From Treponema sp. (GTDB taxonomy: Bacteria; Spirochaetota; Spirochaetia; Treponematales; Treponemataceae): a DNA stretch of 64,000 bases. The notes under the pieces were generated by a model that made no database searches, was not told where the DNA came from, and worked only from the letters and a program-made list of their open reading frames with translations. The stretch's first letter is position 1. Each line of letters begins with the position of its first letter. Of this stretch, positions 42,754 through 50,857 are shown piece by piece. The position numbers and the translations under genes were made by a program. The stretch is from contig JAFZOJ010000050.1 of assembly GCA_017550685.1 (NCBI GenBank), forward strand, positions 1 through 64,000, written 5' to 3'.

Positions 42754-43664
42754 TAGTTTGTACCTCCCACGTAGTTTTCTTCTTTTGTATTCTTAGTCTT
42801 GAGCTTGGCTTCCTGACTGTTGGAGCGTGTAATCCAAACAATACCAGCAACAGAAATAATTGTAAGCACCATAGAAAAGGCTGCAGCAAGCGGCCAGTTA
42901 CGGGTTTTCTGAACCTGGTCTACGATGATGTTACCAAGCATGTATGAGTCCTTACCGCCGACCAGAAGAGGTACGGTGTAGGCACCAAAAATCGGAATGA
43001 ATGTAAAAATCAAAGCCGAAACAATACCGCTCTTAATGCCCGGAATCAAAATCTTAAACATTGACTGAGGCTTTGTAGCACCCAGGTCGCGTGCAGCTTC
43101 CAGCAGAGAAAAATCAAAGCGGTCTACTGCAGTAAAGATTGGCAGAATTGCATACGGAATGTACATGTAAACGCTTACAAGAATAACGGCCTTTGTATTG
43201 TAAAGGAAAGGAACATATTCTTTTGTAAGATGCAGGCTCATAAGCACCTGATTAAGGATTCCGTCGTTGTTCAAAATGCTCATCCAGGCAAAAATGCGGA
43301 TTAACGAGTTTGTCCAGAACGGAATGATTACCAGGAACAAAAACAGAGTCTGATGACGGCTGCGTGCCATTGCATAAGCACTAGGAATTGCAACCAGAAT
43401 TGTAAATATAGTAGAAAGTATTGTGATTTTGAGTGTACGCAATACAATCAGACCATATTCAGGCTTGCACATCTGCTTGTAAGCCTTGAACGAAAGCTGC
43501 CATTCAACACCACCGTAGATTCCTTTTTTAAGGAAGCTGTAAATAAAAATGATGATGAGCGGAGCTACGAAAAATATCATAAACCACAAGCCCATAGGCC
43601 AGCCGTAGAACGACCCCATAGTCAGCAGTTTGTCTTTATCTTTATTAAGTGTTTTATTCTTCAT
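42753..43664 (-). CDS. potB: Polyamine ABC transporter permease PotB
   Basis: The 303-residue permease has six predicted helices and the EAA loop LLEAARDLGATKPQSMFKIL. It is the second gene of the operon, 59 bp after potA, with one palindromic element in that gap. The C-terminal tail is charged. Confidence 0.92.
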   Translation of the reverse strand: MKNKTLNKDKDKLLTMGSFYGWPMGLWFMIFFVAPLIIIFIYSFLKKGIYGGVEWQLSFKAYKQMCKPEYGLIVLRTLKITILSTIFTILVAIPSAYAMARSRHQTLFLFLVIIPFWTNSLIRIFAWMSILNNDGILNQVLMSLHLTKEYVPFLYNTKAVILVSVYMYIPYAILPIFTAVDRFDFSLLEAARDLGATKPQSMFKILIPGIKSGIVSALIFTFIPIFGAYTVPLLVGGKDSYMLGNIIVDQVQKTRNWPLAAAFSMVLTIISVAGIVWITRSNSQEAKLKTKNTKEENYVGGTN

Positions 43665-43687
43665 AAACCTAGAACCTAATTATGTGG

Positions 43688-43709
43688 CCCTTCGACAAGC
43701 TCAGGGACC
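43688..43709. repeat. CCCTTCGA-type palindromic element between potA and potB
   Basis: CCCTTCGACAAGCTC and AGGGACC form one unit of the second family, with a GACAAGC centre instead of GAGAGCC. Confidence 0.8.
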
Positions 43710-43723
43710 GCAGTTTCTGGAAC

Positions 43724-44914
43724 CTATTTAAGGATGTCTTCTACGATATAGCCGTCTTCTGCCGACCACGAAACGTAAACACGATCCTTCCACTGAATAA
43801 CAGGACCATCATCCATATAGTCTGTGTGCTGCTTGAATACCTTGATGATTTTTCCTGTATCAAGCTTAACATAGAACTTTGACTGGAAGCCTGAATAAAT
43901 AGGCTCTTCTACAATTCCGCAGAATACATTTACATCTGTACGTCCACCAGTCTCCGGCGGTTCAAGTGTAATGCGGATTTTTTCAGGGCGGATTGTAAAG
44001 GCAACCTTTTGTCCCTTGTCTGTGTTTTCGTAGTCTGTAACCTGCATGTAGCGGTCCAAAGCGGCAGTTGCTTCTGTGTCAGAGGCGAGAGGGGCCTGCT
44101 TACCAAGTTCTGGAATGCTGAGGGTAGCCATAAAGTCATCGTTACCGTTTGCATCCTTGTGTGGTACGCAGTCTACAACCTCGGCATCAAAAAGGTTTGT
44201 TTCGCCGATAAACTGTGCTACAAACTGAGTTGCAGGGCTTTCGTAAATTTCGTATGGAGTACCAATCTGAAGCACGTGTCCTGCGTTCATAACTGCAATG
44301 CGGTCAGAAACAGAAAGAGCTTCACTCTGGTCGTGAGTTACATAAATAAAGGTAATACCAATCTGGTCGTGCAGGCGGTCAAGGTCAATCAAAAGGTTTG
44401 CACGGAGCTTGGCGTCCAATGCAGACAGCGGCTCGTCCAAAAGCAATACCTTTGGCTCGTTGATAAGGGCACGTGCAATTGCTACACGCTGCTTCTGACC
44501 ACCAGAGAGCTGATTTGGTTTTTTATCGATATGCTGGTCCAGCTGAACAAGATGAACATATTCGCGAACCTTTTTGTCAATTTCTTCCTTAGACATTTTT
44601 TTGAGTCTGAGAGAGAAAGCAACGTTTTCGTAAACAGTCATATGCGGGAACAATGCATAGGTCTGGAAAACTGTGTTGGATTCGCGCTTGTCGGGATTTA
44701 ATGGAATTACGTTCTTGTCATCAAACAGAACAACTCCGTCATCCGGAAATTCAAAGCCTGCAATAATACGGAGAAGTGTAGTTTTTCCGCAGCCGGAAGG
44801 ACCAAGGAGAGAAAAGAACTCTCCCGGTTTAATAGTAAAGTTGATGTCATCCAAGGCAACAAAATCGCCAAATTTTTTGGATACATGATCAATGGTAACC
44901 TGACTTCCTTTCAT
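43724..44914 (-). CDS. potA: Polyamine ABC transporter ATPase PotA
   Basis: The 396-residue ATPase shows Walker A GPSGCGKT (38-45), signature LSGGQKQR and Walker B VLLLDEPLSALD, followed by a TOBE-type C-terminal regulatory domain (FTIRPEKIRI). It powers uptake through PotBC. A TGAGG ribosome site precedes the ATG. It heads the potABCD operon, in the same gene order as in Treponema pallidum. Confidence 0.95.
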   Translation of the reverse strand: MKGSQVTIDHVSKKFGDFVALDDINFTIKPGEFFSLLGPSGCGKTTLLRIIAGFEFPDDGVVLFDDKNVIPLNPDKRESNTVFQTYALFPHMTVYENVAFSLRLKKMSKEEIDKKVREYVHLVQLDQHIDKKPNQLSGGQKQRVAIARALINEPKVLLLDEPLSALDAKLRANLLIDLDRLHDQIGITFIYVTHDQSEALSVSDRIAVMNAGHVLQIGTPYEIYESPATQFVAQFIGETNLFDAEVVDCVPHKDANGNDDFMATLSIPELGKQAPLASDTEATAALDRYMQVTDYENTDKGQKVAFTIRPEKIRITLEPPETGGRTDVNVFCGIVEEPIYSGFQSKFYVKLDTGKIIKVFKQHTDYMDDGPVIQWKDRVYVSWSAEDGYIVEDILK

Positions 44915-45068
44915 TCAAGTAACCTCAATCTAAAAAAATGATAAGCCGTACATACGCACGACAAAAAGCACTTTCTTACAAAAACTTAGCTATGTCGCTG
45001 GGTCGTTTAGTAATATTTCTTTCTAAGACATAAAATGCAATATATCAGCGATTATGTCAAGTAAAATT

Positions 45069-45096
45069 TTGCAATTATAATAATTTATGATAAAAT
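45069..45096 (+). promoter_or_regulatory. Promoter of the small membrane protein
   Basis: TTGCAA (45069-45074) and TAAAAT (45091-45096) are 16 bp apart. A short leader with CAGGAG follows. Confidence 0.45.
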
Positions 45097-45114
45097 GTTT
45101 TTCAGGAGTTTTTT

Positions 45115-45330
45115 ATGTTTACGATAATACTTGGCATCCTTTTTGTTGGGTTTACAGTGTTTGCCTGCCTGCCTATGGGCCCTCTGGCCTGGGGAGCAGA
45201 TGTAATTTCCTTTCTCAAGGGCTGCGCACCGGTTCTTTCCGCTTTTATAGGCTTTATCTGCTTCTTTATTGGCGCTGCAGATATAAAAGATAAAAAAGAG
45301 GCTAAAAAAGAAGAAGAGGAAAGCGAGTAA
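45115..45330 (+). CDS. Small two-helix membrane protein
   Basis: The 71-residue protein has two membrane helices (about 2-25 and 36-56) and a charged tail (DKKEAKKEEEESE). A CAGGAG ribosome site precedes the ATG. It stands alone between the divergent potA and the convergent cyclase gene. No family is recognised. Confidence 0.6.
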   Translation: MFTIILGILFVGFTVFACLPMGPLAWGADVISFLKGCAPVLSAFIGFICFFIGAADIKDKKEAKKEEEESE

Positions 45331-45386
45331 GAGATTGTCGGGCACCCTTCGACCCCTTCGAGAGCCTCAGGGACCGCGACAATGAC
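45331..45386. repeat. Composite palindromic element, nested with partial duplication
   Basis: GAGATTGTCGGG and CGACAATGACA are the outer arms. Between them CACCCTTCGACC is followed by a full CCCTTCGAGAGCC-TCAGGGACC, so the inner element is partly duplicated. It fills the gap between two convergent genes. Confidence 0.8.
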
Positions 45387-45387
45387 A

Positions 45388-48300
45388 TTATAATTCGAAT
45401 GTCTTCATCACCCCTTTACCTTTAACATCGCATTCTTCCATGCGGCATTTAAGATGACGGGTAGGGGTTTCAATCAAATCCTTTACAGCCTGAGTAATGC
45501 GGATGTGTCCCGGTGAACAGGCACTTTCCATTCGGCTGGCTACGTTTACAGTATCACCCCAGATATCATAAATAAATTTATTTTCACCGATTACACCTGC
45601 AATTACAGGACCGGAGTTCAAACCGATTCTTATATTAAACTTAATCTTTGCAGTCTTGTTGTATTCGGCAAGATCCTTGTACATACCAAGGGCAAACTTG
45701 AGCATAGTCTCTGCATGCTTTTCGTTAGGAGTTGGAACACCGCAGGCTGCCATGTAGGCGTCTCCGATTGTCTTGATTTTTTCTACACCCATGTGAGCCG
45801 CGCGCTTGTCAAAACGAGAAGTAAGTGCATTGAGCGAGCTTACAATATTTTCTGCCGATTCGTTGCTGGTTGTTTTTGTAAAGCCTACAATATCCGAGAA
45901 AAGTACGGTTACGTTTTTGTAGCTGTCGGCAATTGTTCGTTCACCGGCAAGACCCTTCATTCGTTCTGCAATAGAAACAGGAAGAATACTTCTGAGCAGG
46001 CGGTCTGAATCATCCTTTGCCATCTGCAGTTCTACCGTTGCCATCTGAATCTGGGTTTCGAGCATGAGCTGGCGCTTTTTGTTTACATGTAAAACAAGCA
46101 TAAAGATGAGCACAACCGCACTAAGGAAAACCGAAATCACTGCAATCCAAAATCCATAGCGCTGGTAAATAAACGGTTTTTGGACAAAATGAATTACGGC
46201 AGGCTCTTTGGAAGTGAACTCATCTGCGTTGATAATGTTTACAAAGAAGGTATAATTGCCCGGCTTAAGGTTTGTATAAGAAACAGTACGGTTCGAAGTA
46301 TATTCAGAAAACTTTGTATCAAAGCCCTGCATCATGTGGCTGAACCTGTTCTGTTCGCTGGCAATAAAGCTCAAACCGGTATATTTAATATCAATGTGCT
46401 TTGTTCCGGCCGGAATAATAATTTCGTTAGAAAAATCTGTATATTCCTTTTCATCAATCTTTACGCTCTGAATCTGGACTAGAGGCAGCACGTTTTTATT
46501 TCGGATTTTAAGAGGATCATAAAGAGCAAAACCGTCTGTCATTGTAAACCAGATGCGGCCGTGGGAATCTATCATGCTAAGTGCAGTAGAGTTTGCACCG
46601 CTTGATTTAAGACCGTCGTTCTGAGAATAGAATTTGCAGTTAAGGTTTGTGCGTTCACCTTTTTCTATTTTATAGAAGTTTTCATAAGGAGCCGAAGTAA
46701 TACCTCTGTTGCTTATCATCCATACAATACCGCTTGTGTCAGGTATCATCTGGAAAATAGAATCTGACTGAAGCCCGTGCTCCGAAGTAAAATTGAAAAT
46801 ACTTGTGTCGCTAAAGTTATTGTTTATATCAGTGCGGATAAGGCTTATACCGGTTCCTGTACAAATCCAGAAAGCGCCTTCCTTATCATTTGTGATTTTG
46901 AAAATTACGTTACCGGCAAGCCCTTCTGCAGCAGTGTACTTGTTTACCATTTTATAGTTTTTAAGGATATAAACACCGCCACCGTCAGTTCCAACCCAGA
47001 TCTGACCGGCCGCATCCTCGTAAAGACACATAATGTATTCGTTTACAAAGCCGTCTGCCGCAGTATAGTTTTTGATTGAACCGTCTTTCTTGATTACAGA
47101 AAGTCCTGTAGTAGTACCAACGTAAAGGTCACCGGCTTTGGATTCCAGAGAAACACGGGTTTTGTTACCGGCAATGCCTTCTTCCGTTGTCCAGGATACA
47201 ATGCCTTGGCTTGTAATTCTTACCTGTGCCGGAGCAGTGTAGCAGTTTACAAGCAGGTCTCCATTCTGTGCCAGGGCAATGTGACGGATTCTGGTATTGC
47301 TGCAAAAGCGTGTAGCGTCGTTTTCTACCAGAGTTTCGCCGTTTTGATAGCATTGTAAGCCTTCATCTGTACCAACCCAGACATTTCCGCTTTTATCTTC
47401 GCAGATTGCGTTTACACCTGTATTCAAAATTGTCATGCGGAATTTTCCCGGGCTGATTTTACCAATACCTTCGGAGTCGGTAGTAACCCATAAGTTTCCT
47501 TCGCGGTCTTCGAACAGGCGGTTGATTGTACTGTTCATAATAGATTTGGTGCCGCCGTAGGTTGTGTATTGACCGTTACTGCAGATAACAATTCCTTTTT
47601 GAGTTCCAAACCAGATAGTGCCGTATTTATCAAAATAGATATCGTAAACCGGTGTGTTATCAAGGAAGGTGTCTGACTTTATGCGGGTAATTTTTCCGTT
47701 TGAAAATTTGATTATTCCTTTTTCGCTAAGGCCAATCCAAAAGTCTCCGTTAGAATCCTGTGTGATGCACGAAACGCTAAAGTCTCCAAGCTCATCAATC
47801 TGGGTAAAGCGCTGGAATGCCCCGTCAGAATAATAGTAAAGCCCCTTATTTGCCGAAGTTACCATCCATATTTTATCTGCAGTATCCTTGTAAAGCTGAG
47901 AAACAAGAACTGCATCATTATCATGGCTGTTTGCAATATGAGGAGTTACAATCTTGTCATCGGGAGTAATATAGATAAGTCCGCTTGAAGTTCCAATCCA
48001 TACATTGTGGGCCTTGTCTTCTACAAATGCACGGATAGAATTGTTAGGCAGCCCGTTCTGCGTAGTATAAAGTTTGGTAGAATCCCCGGCGATTTTCTGA
48101 ACACCCTCGTCGTTGGAACCTACCCAGATATTTCCCTGAGAATCCTGAAAAATTGAGCGAGCAGAAATAAAGGAATACTTCTTGTTTGTATATTTATTAA
48201 TGCTTTCAAATTCATAGCCGTCAAAGCGTACAAGGGCTTCGTAAGTACCAAAATACATAAAGCCGTCATCCGATTGAAGCACATCCGAAACCGAATTACC

Positions 48301-48417
48301 CGGAAGTCCGTCGGTGCTGGTCCAGGTTCGTGTTACATAATTATCAAGCTCAGAAAATTGAGCATACAGAGGAGATAATAAAGATATGATAGCAATAAGA
48401 AATATGGTTCTTTTCAT
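45388..48417 (-). CDS. Two-component-type propeller receptor with adenylate cyclase output
   Basis: From the ATG at 48417 the protein has 1009 residues: signal peptide (1-20), propeller blades (FGTYEALVRFDG, NVWIGTSSGLIYITP, QIWVGTDGGGVYIL), a Y_Y_Y domain, a membrane helix (about 754-780) and a class III cyclase domain. The cyclase has both metal aspartates (FSDIVGFT, IGDAYMAA), the adenine-selecting Lys in EKIKTIGD and Asp in YDIWGD, and the NVASR arginine, so cyclic AMP is the expected product. It has the same domain order as the 18193-21180 receptor up to the output domain. A -10 lies 7 nt before the ATG. Confidence 0.92.
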   Translation of the reverse strand: MKRTIFLIAIISLLSPLYAQFSELDNYVTRTWTSTDGLPGNSVSDVLQSDDGFMYFGTYEALVRFDGYEFESINKYTNKKYSFISARSIFQDSQGNIWVGSNDEGVQKIAGDSTKLYTTQNGLPNNSIRAFVEDKAHNVWIGTSSGLIYITPDDKIVTPHIANSHDNDAVLVSQLYKDTADKIWMVTSANKGLYYYSDGAFQRFTQIDELGDFSVSCITQDSNGDFWIGLSEKGIIKFSNGKITRIKSDTFLDNTPVYDIYFDKYGTIWFGTQKGIVICSNGQYTTYGGTKSIMNSTINRLFEDREGNLWVTTDSEGIGKISPGKFRMTILNTGVNAICEDKSGNVWVGTDEGLQCYQNGETLVENDATRFCSNTRIRHIALAQNGDLLVNCYTAPAQVRITSQGIVSWTTEEGIAGNKTRVSLESKAGDLYVGTTTGLSVIKKDGSIKNYTAADGFVNEYIMCLYEDAAGQIWVGTDGGGVYILKNYKMVNKYTAAEGLAGNVIFKITNDKEGAFWICTGTGISLIRTDINNNFSDTSIFNFTSEHGLQSDSIFQMIPDTSGIVWMISNRGITSAPYENFYKIEKGERTNLNCKFYSQNDGLKSSGANSTALSMIDSHGRIWFTMTDGFALYDPLKIRNKNVLPLVQIQSVKIDEKEYTDFSNEIIIPAGTKHIDIKYTGLSFIASEQNRFSHMMQGFDTKFSEYTSNRTVSYTNLKPGNYTFFVNIINADEFTSKEPAVIHFVQKPFIYQRYGFWIAVISVFLSAVVLIFMLVLHVNKKRQLMLETQIQMATVELQMAKDDSDRLLRSILPVSIAERMKGLAGERTIADSYKNVTVLFSDIVGFTKTTSNESAENIVSSLNALTSRFDKRAAHMGVEKIKTIGDAYMAACGVPTPNEKHAETMLKFALGMYKDLAEYNKTAKIKFNIRIGLNSGPVIAGVIGENKFIYDIWGDTVNVASRMESACSPGHIRITQAVKDLIETPTRHLKCRMEECDVKGKGVMKTFEL

Positions 48418-48465
48418 AGTAATAATTATATACATACTTTGCTTAAAATTCTATATTATTAAATT
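48418..48465. promoter_or_regulatory. Back-to-back leaderless promoters of the cyclase and dus genes
   Basis: In 48 bp between divergent ATGs, TATAAT on the minus strand (48430-48425) lies 7 nt before the cyclase ATG and TATTAT on the plus strand (48454-48459) lies 6 nt before the dus ATG. Neither gene has a ribosome site. Confidence 0.5.
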
Positions 48466-49470
48466 ATGTCAATTCTTGTGTGCGGACCAATGGCAACAAT
48501 TTCTCACCCTGCGTTTAGAATTCTGATTGAACAGTTTGGCGGTTGTGATGAATATTTTACAGAGATGATTAATGCCGGGACCCTGCTTACAGGAGGACCT
48601 TTTGAAAAATATTACATTGATCCCGCTCCGGTTCCTTCCAAAATTGTATGGCAGCTTACGGGCCATGATACAGAAAATATTAAGGCTGCGGCTCAAAAGC
48701 TTGCCGCACTGCCCGGAATAGGCATTGATATAAATATGGGTTGTTCTGCGCCTGACATTTACCGTTACGGGGCCGGAATTGCCTGGATGCTCAAGGACAG
48801 GTCAGAAACTCAGGAAATGGTCAAGGCTGTGCGTTCTGTGGTGCCTGCAGACAAACGGCTTAGCGTAAAGCTCCGCCTTGGTGATGATAATTTTACAGAT
48901 GATGGCTTTTTTGATTTTTGCGACATGCTTGTAGGGGAGGGAGTAGAGCTTTTGACCTTGCACCCACGCACAAAAAAGGAAAAGCTTGTCCGCCCGCCAA
49001 GATACGAATACTGCCAGCGTCTTGCCCAGCGTTATAAAGGCCGCGTGCCTGTTTACCTCAACGGTAATGTAAAGGATAAAGCCTCTTACCAAAATGCCGT
49101 TTCCCGCTGCCCCGATGTCGCCGGTGTTATGATTTCCCGCGCAGCGGTGCAGAAGCCCTGGATTTTTAAGGTGGTTTCGACAAGCTCAACCACCACAACT
49201 ATTCCTGCGGTGGTTGAGCCTGTCGAAACCACCTTAAACATGGAATCTCTCTGTCTGGACTACATCACCCTAATAGAACAATACCAACCCCCGGAATTCT
49301 GGAAGACCCGCCTCCAACGTTTCTTCACCTATTTCTGCCAGAACTTTAAATTCAGTCACTACGCACAGACCCAGTTTGTAAATGCAAAGGACATCCCCGA
49401 CCTGGAACAAAAACTGGCAGACTTTTTTGACAAGTGTCCCGAAGAAAAGATAAAGACGGTATTTTATTGA
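48466..49470 (+). CDS. dus: tRNA-dihydrouridine synthase
   Basis: This is a 334-residue flavin-dependent barrel enzyme that reduces uridines in tRNA. Catalytic Cys93 sits in DINMGCSAPDI; KLRLG and LTLHPRTKKE carry the Lys and His that hold substrate and FMN. After RAAVQKPWIF the chain has about 22 residues (about 235-256, VVSTSSTTTT...VVEPVETT) encoded by two inverted palindromic elements, placed between the barrel and the helical tRNA-binding domain. The frame remains open, so the enzyme probably tolerates the insert. Confidence 0.9.
   Translation: MSILVCGPMATISHPAFRILIEQFGGCDEYFTEMINAGTLLTGGPFEKYYIDPAPVPSKIVWQLTGHDTENIKAAAQKLAALPGIGIDINMGCSAPDIYRYGAGIAWMLKDRSETQEMVKAVRSVVPADKRLSVKLRLGDDNFTDDGFFDFCDMLVGEGVELLTLHPRTKKEKLVRPPRYEYCQRLAQRYKGRVPVYLNGNVKDKASYQNAVSRCPDVAGVMISRAAVQKPWIFKVVSTSSTTTTIPAVVEPVETTLNMESLCLDYITLIEQYQPPEFWKTRLQRFFTYFCQNFKFSHYAQTQFVNAKDIPDLEQKLADFFDKCPEEKIKTVFY
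49169..49235. repeat. Inverted pair of GGTTTCGA-type elements inside dus
   Basis: AAGGTGGTTTCGACAAG starts the left copy and CTGTCGAAACCACCTT ends the right copy; together they form a large inverted repeat of about 67 bp. Each copy is itself a hairpin. Both keep the dus frame. Confidence 0.8.
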
Positions 49471-49527
49471 TTTACCCAACCATAATTGTTAAAATATTTT
49501 ATCTTATAAATTTCTGGAGCTTACATC

Positions 49528-49686
49528 ATGAAAAAAACAAAAATATCTTTTACACGCTTATTCACTGTTTTGTTTACAGCATTATTTGCGTTCACTCTTT
49601 TTTCCTATTCAAATAATTTAAGCGGTAATGGTTCAGAATTTGATGATGAATGGATTTATGCGTATATCCCTCTTGGTCAAAACTAA
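49528..49686 (+). CDS. Tiny secreted peptide, 52 residues
   Basis: A TGGAG ribosome site precedes this short ATG frame. The product has a basic start (KKTKISFTR), a hydrophobic core (LFTVLFTALFAFTLF) and a short acidic tail (GSEFDDEWIYAYIPLGQN). Its stop overlaps the glycosyltransferase start as TAATG, a sign of real, coupled translation. It could be a leader-like or membrane peptide that works with the transferase. No family is recognised. Confidence 0.6.
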   Translation: MKKTKISFTRLFTVLFTALFAFTLFSYSNNLSGNGSEFDDEWIYAYIPLGQN

Positions 49687-50717
49687 TGCTTCTTACAATC
49701 TCCGTTTGCATTCCTGTTTATAATACCGAGCCGTTTCTCCTTCAATGTCTGCGCTCGGTTATTACGCAGGAGTATGCAGAGCTGGAAATTGTAATTGTCA
49801 GCGATGCAAGCCGCGGTAAGGACGAGCAGGGTAGGACAGCAAAGAAAATTGTGCATCTTGCGCAAAAGGAATGTAATGCGTTCCGAAAATCAAAAAATCT
49901 TCCAAAATTAAAAATCAAGTTTGTTGAACACCACGAAAACCGTGGCATTCTCGAAGTACGCCGTACACTCTGCTACGAAGCACACGGCGAATACATCTGC
50001 TTTGTCGACAGTGATGATGAAATGGAGCAGGGTGCTCTTTGTGGATTCTTCGACAGGAACAGGGACCCCGCCGACATCATTCAGGGAAAAACTTCTTCGG
50101 GCACCTTTGACGACAACGGCAGCTTTATTCCTTCCCAAAAGAACCGTTTTGCAAGCATTACAATCGGCCAGCTTACAGGACATCAGATTTTTCATGAATG
50201 GGTTACAAACGGAAACATTTCGGGTATGCTGTGGGGCAAGCTAATCAAACGCGAGCTGCTTGTAAAAGCCTTTGATAATATTCCGTATTCCGAATGCAAT
50301 TTTGCCGAAGATTATCTTATTTCATTCTTTATAACTCAATTTGCCCGATATTATACCGGAATTGACAATAACGTTTACCGTTACCGTATTACAAGCGGTG
50401 TAAGCTCTACCAGAAAAATTGACACACTCCACAAATGGGAAATGATCTGCTCCACAGCCAGCGTTTTTACAGTAATTTCCCAGTGGCTCAAACAAAATCA
50501 ATCCCAAACCCAAATCACAAACGAAGAAGTAGACTATATCCGCCGCCGTACAACCATTTACCTTGCCAACAACCTTACCCAGATGAACCAAACCGTAATC
50601 CCCGAGCTTCAGACCGCCGCCCGCCAGCTTTTATGTGAATACTGGGGCGAACATTTTGTTCAGTCGGTGGAGGAGGGAGTGTTGGGGGCCCTTCGAGAGC
50701 CTCAGGGACCCCAATGA
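49686..50717 (+). CDS. Family 2 glycosyltransferase
   Basis: I start at 49686, coupled by TAATG to the small peptide gene. The 343-residue GT-A enzyme opens with LLTISVCIPVYNTEPFL and has the metal-binding DSDD (108-111, ICFVDSDDEME). It should transfer a sugar from a nucleotide donor to an envelope glycan; the acceptor is unknown. The last residues (GALREPQGPQ) and the stop are encoded by a palindromic element. A second possible element trace lies at 50047-50067 (FFDRNRDPA). Confidence 0.87.
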   Translation: MLLTISVCIPVYNTEPFLLQCLRSVITQEYAELEIVIVSDASRGKDEQGRTAKKIVHLAQKECNAFRKSKNLPKLKIKFVEHHENRGILEVRRTLCYEAHGEYICFVDSDDEMEQGALCGFFDRNRDPADIIQGKTSSGTFDDNGSFIPSQKNRFASITIGQLTGHQIFHEWVTNGNISGMLWGKLIKRELLVKAFDNIPYSECNFAEDYLISFFITQFARYYTGIDNNVYRYRITSGVSSTRKIDTLHKWEMICSTASVFTVISQWLKQNQSQTQITNEEVDYIRRRTTIYLANNLTQMNQTVIPELQTAARQLLCEYWGEHFVQSVEEGVLGALREPQGPQ

Positions 50718-50722
50718 TGACA
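50684..50722. repeat. CCCTTCGA-type element forming the glycosyltransferase 3' end
   Basis: CCCTTCGAGAGCC and TCAGGGACC are followed by CCAATGATGACA. The stop codon is the TGA of CAATGA. Confidence 0.8.
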
Positions 50723-50857
50723 TTTTTTCATTTGCATACATTCCTTTTTTATGTTAATCTCATCAAATACAACTAAAATGCCATGGGCTGCCTTTCCCGG
50801 TATGTCCTGGCAAAAAAAATCAAAAACGGCCCACGCCAGAGTCGTAAGGAGATACAA

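Noticed and set aside
45087-45293. Overlapping 68-codon frame starting upstream of the small membrane protein
   Set aside because: It lacks a ribosome site, while the overlapping frame at 45115 has CAGGAG and a sensible two-helix membrane protein.
50718-50857. T-box riboswitch before glyS
   Set aside because: The 140-bp leader has a weak GCCA/TGGC hairpin but no T-box sequence, no specifier loop and no terminator/antiterminator pair that I can see.
50783-50857. N-terminal extension of GlyRS by 25 codons
   Set aside because: The internal ATG at 50858 has a perfect AAGGAG and gives the normal protein start; the extension has no family likeness.
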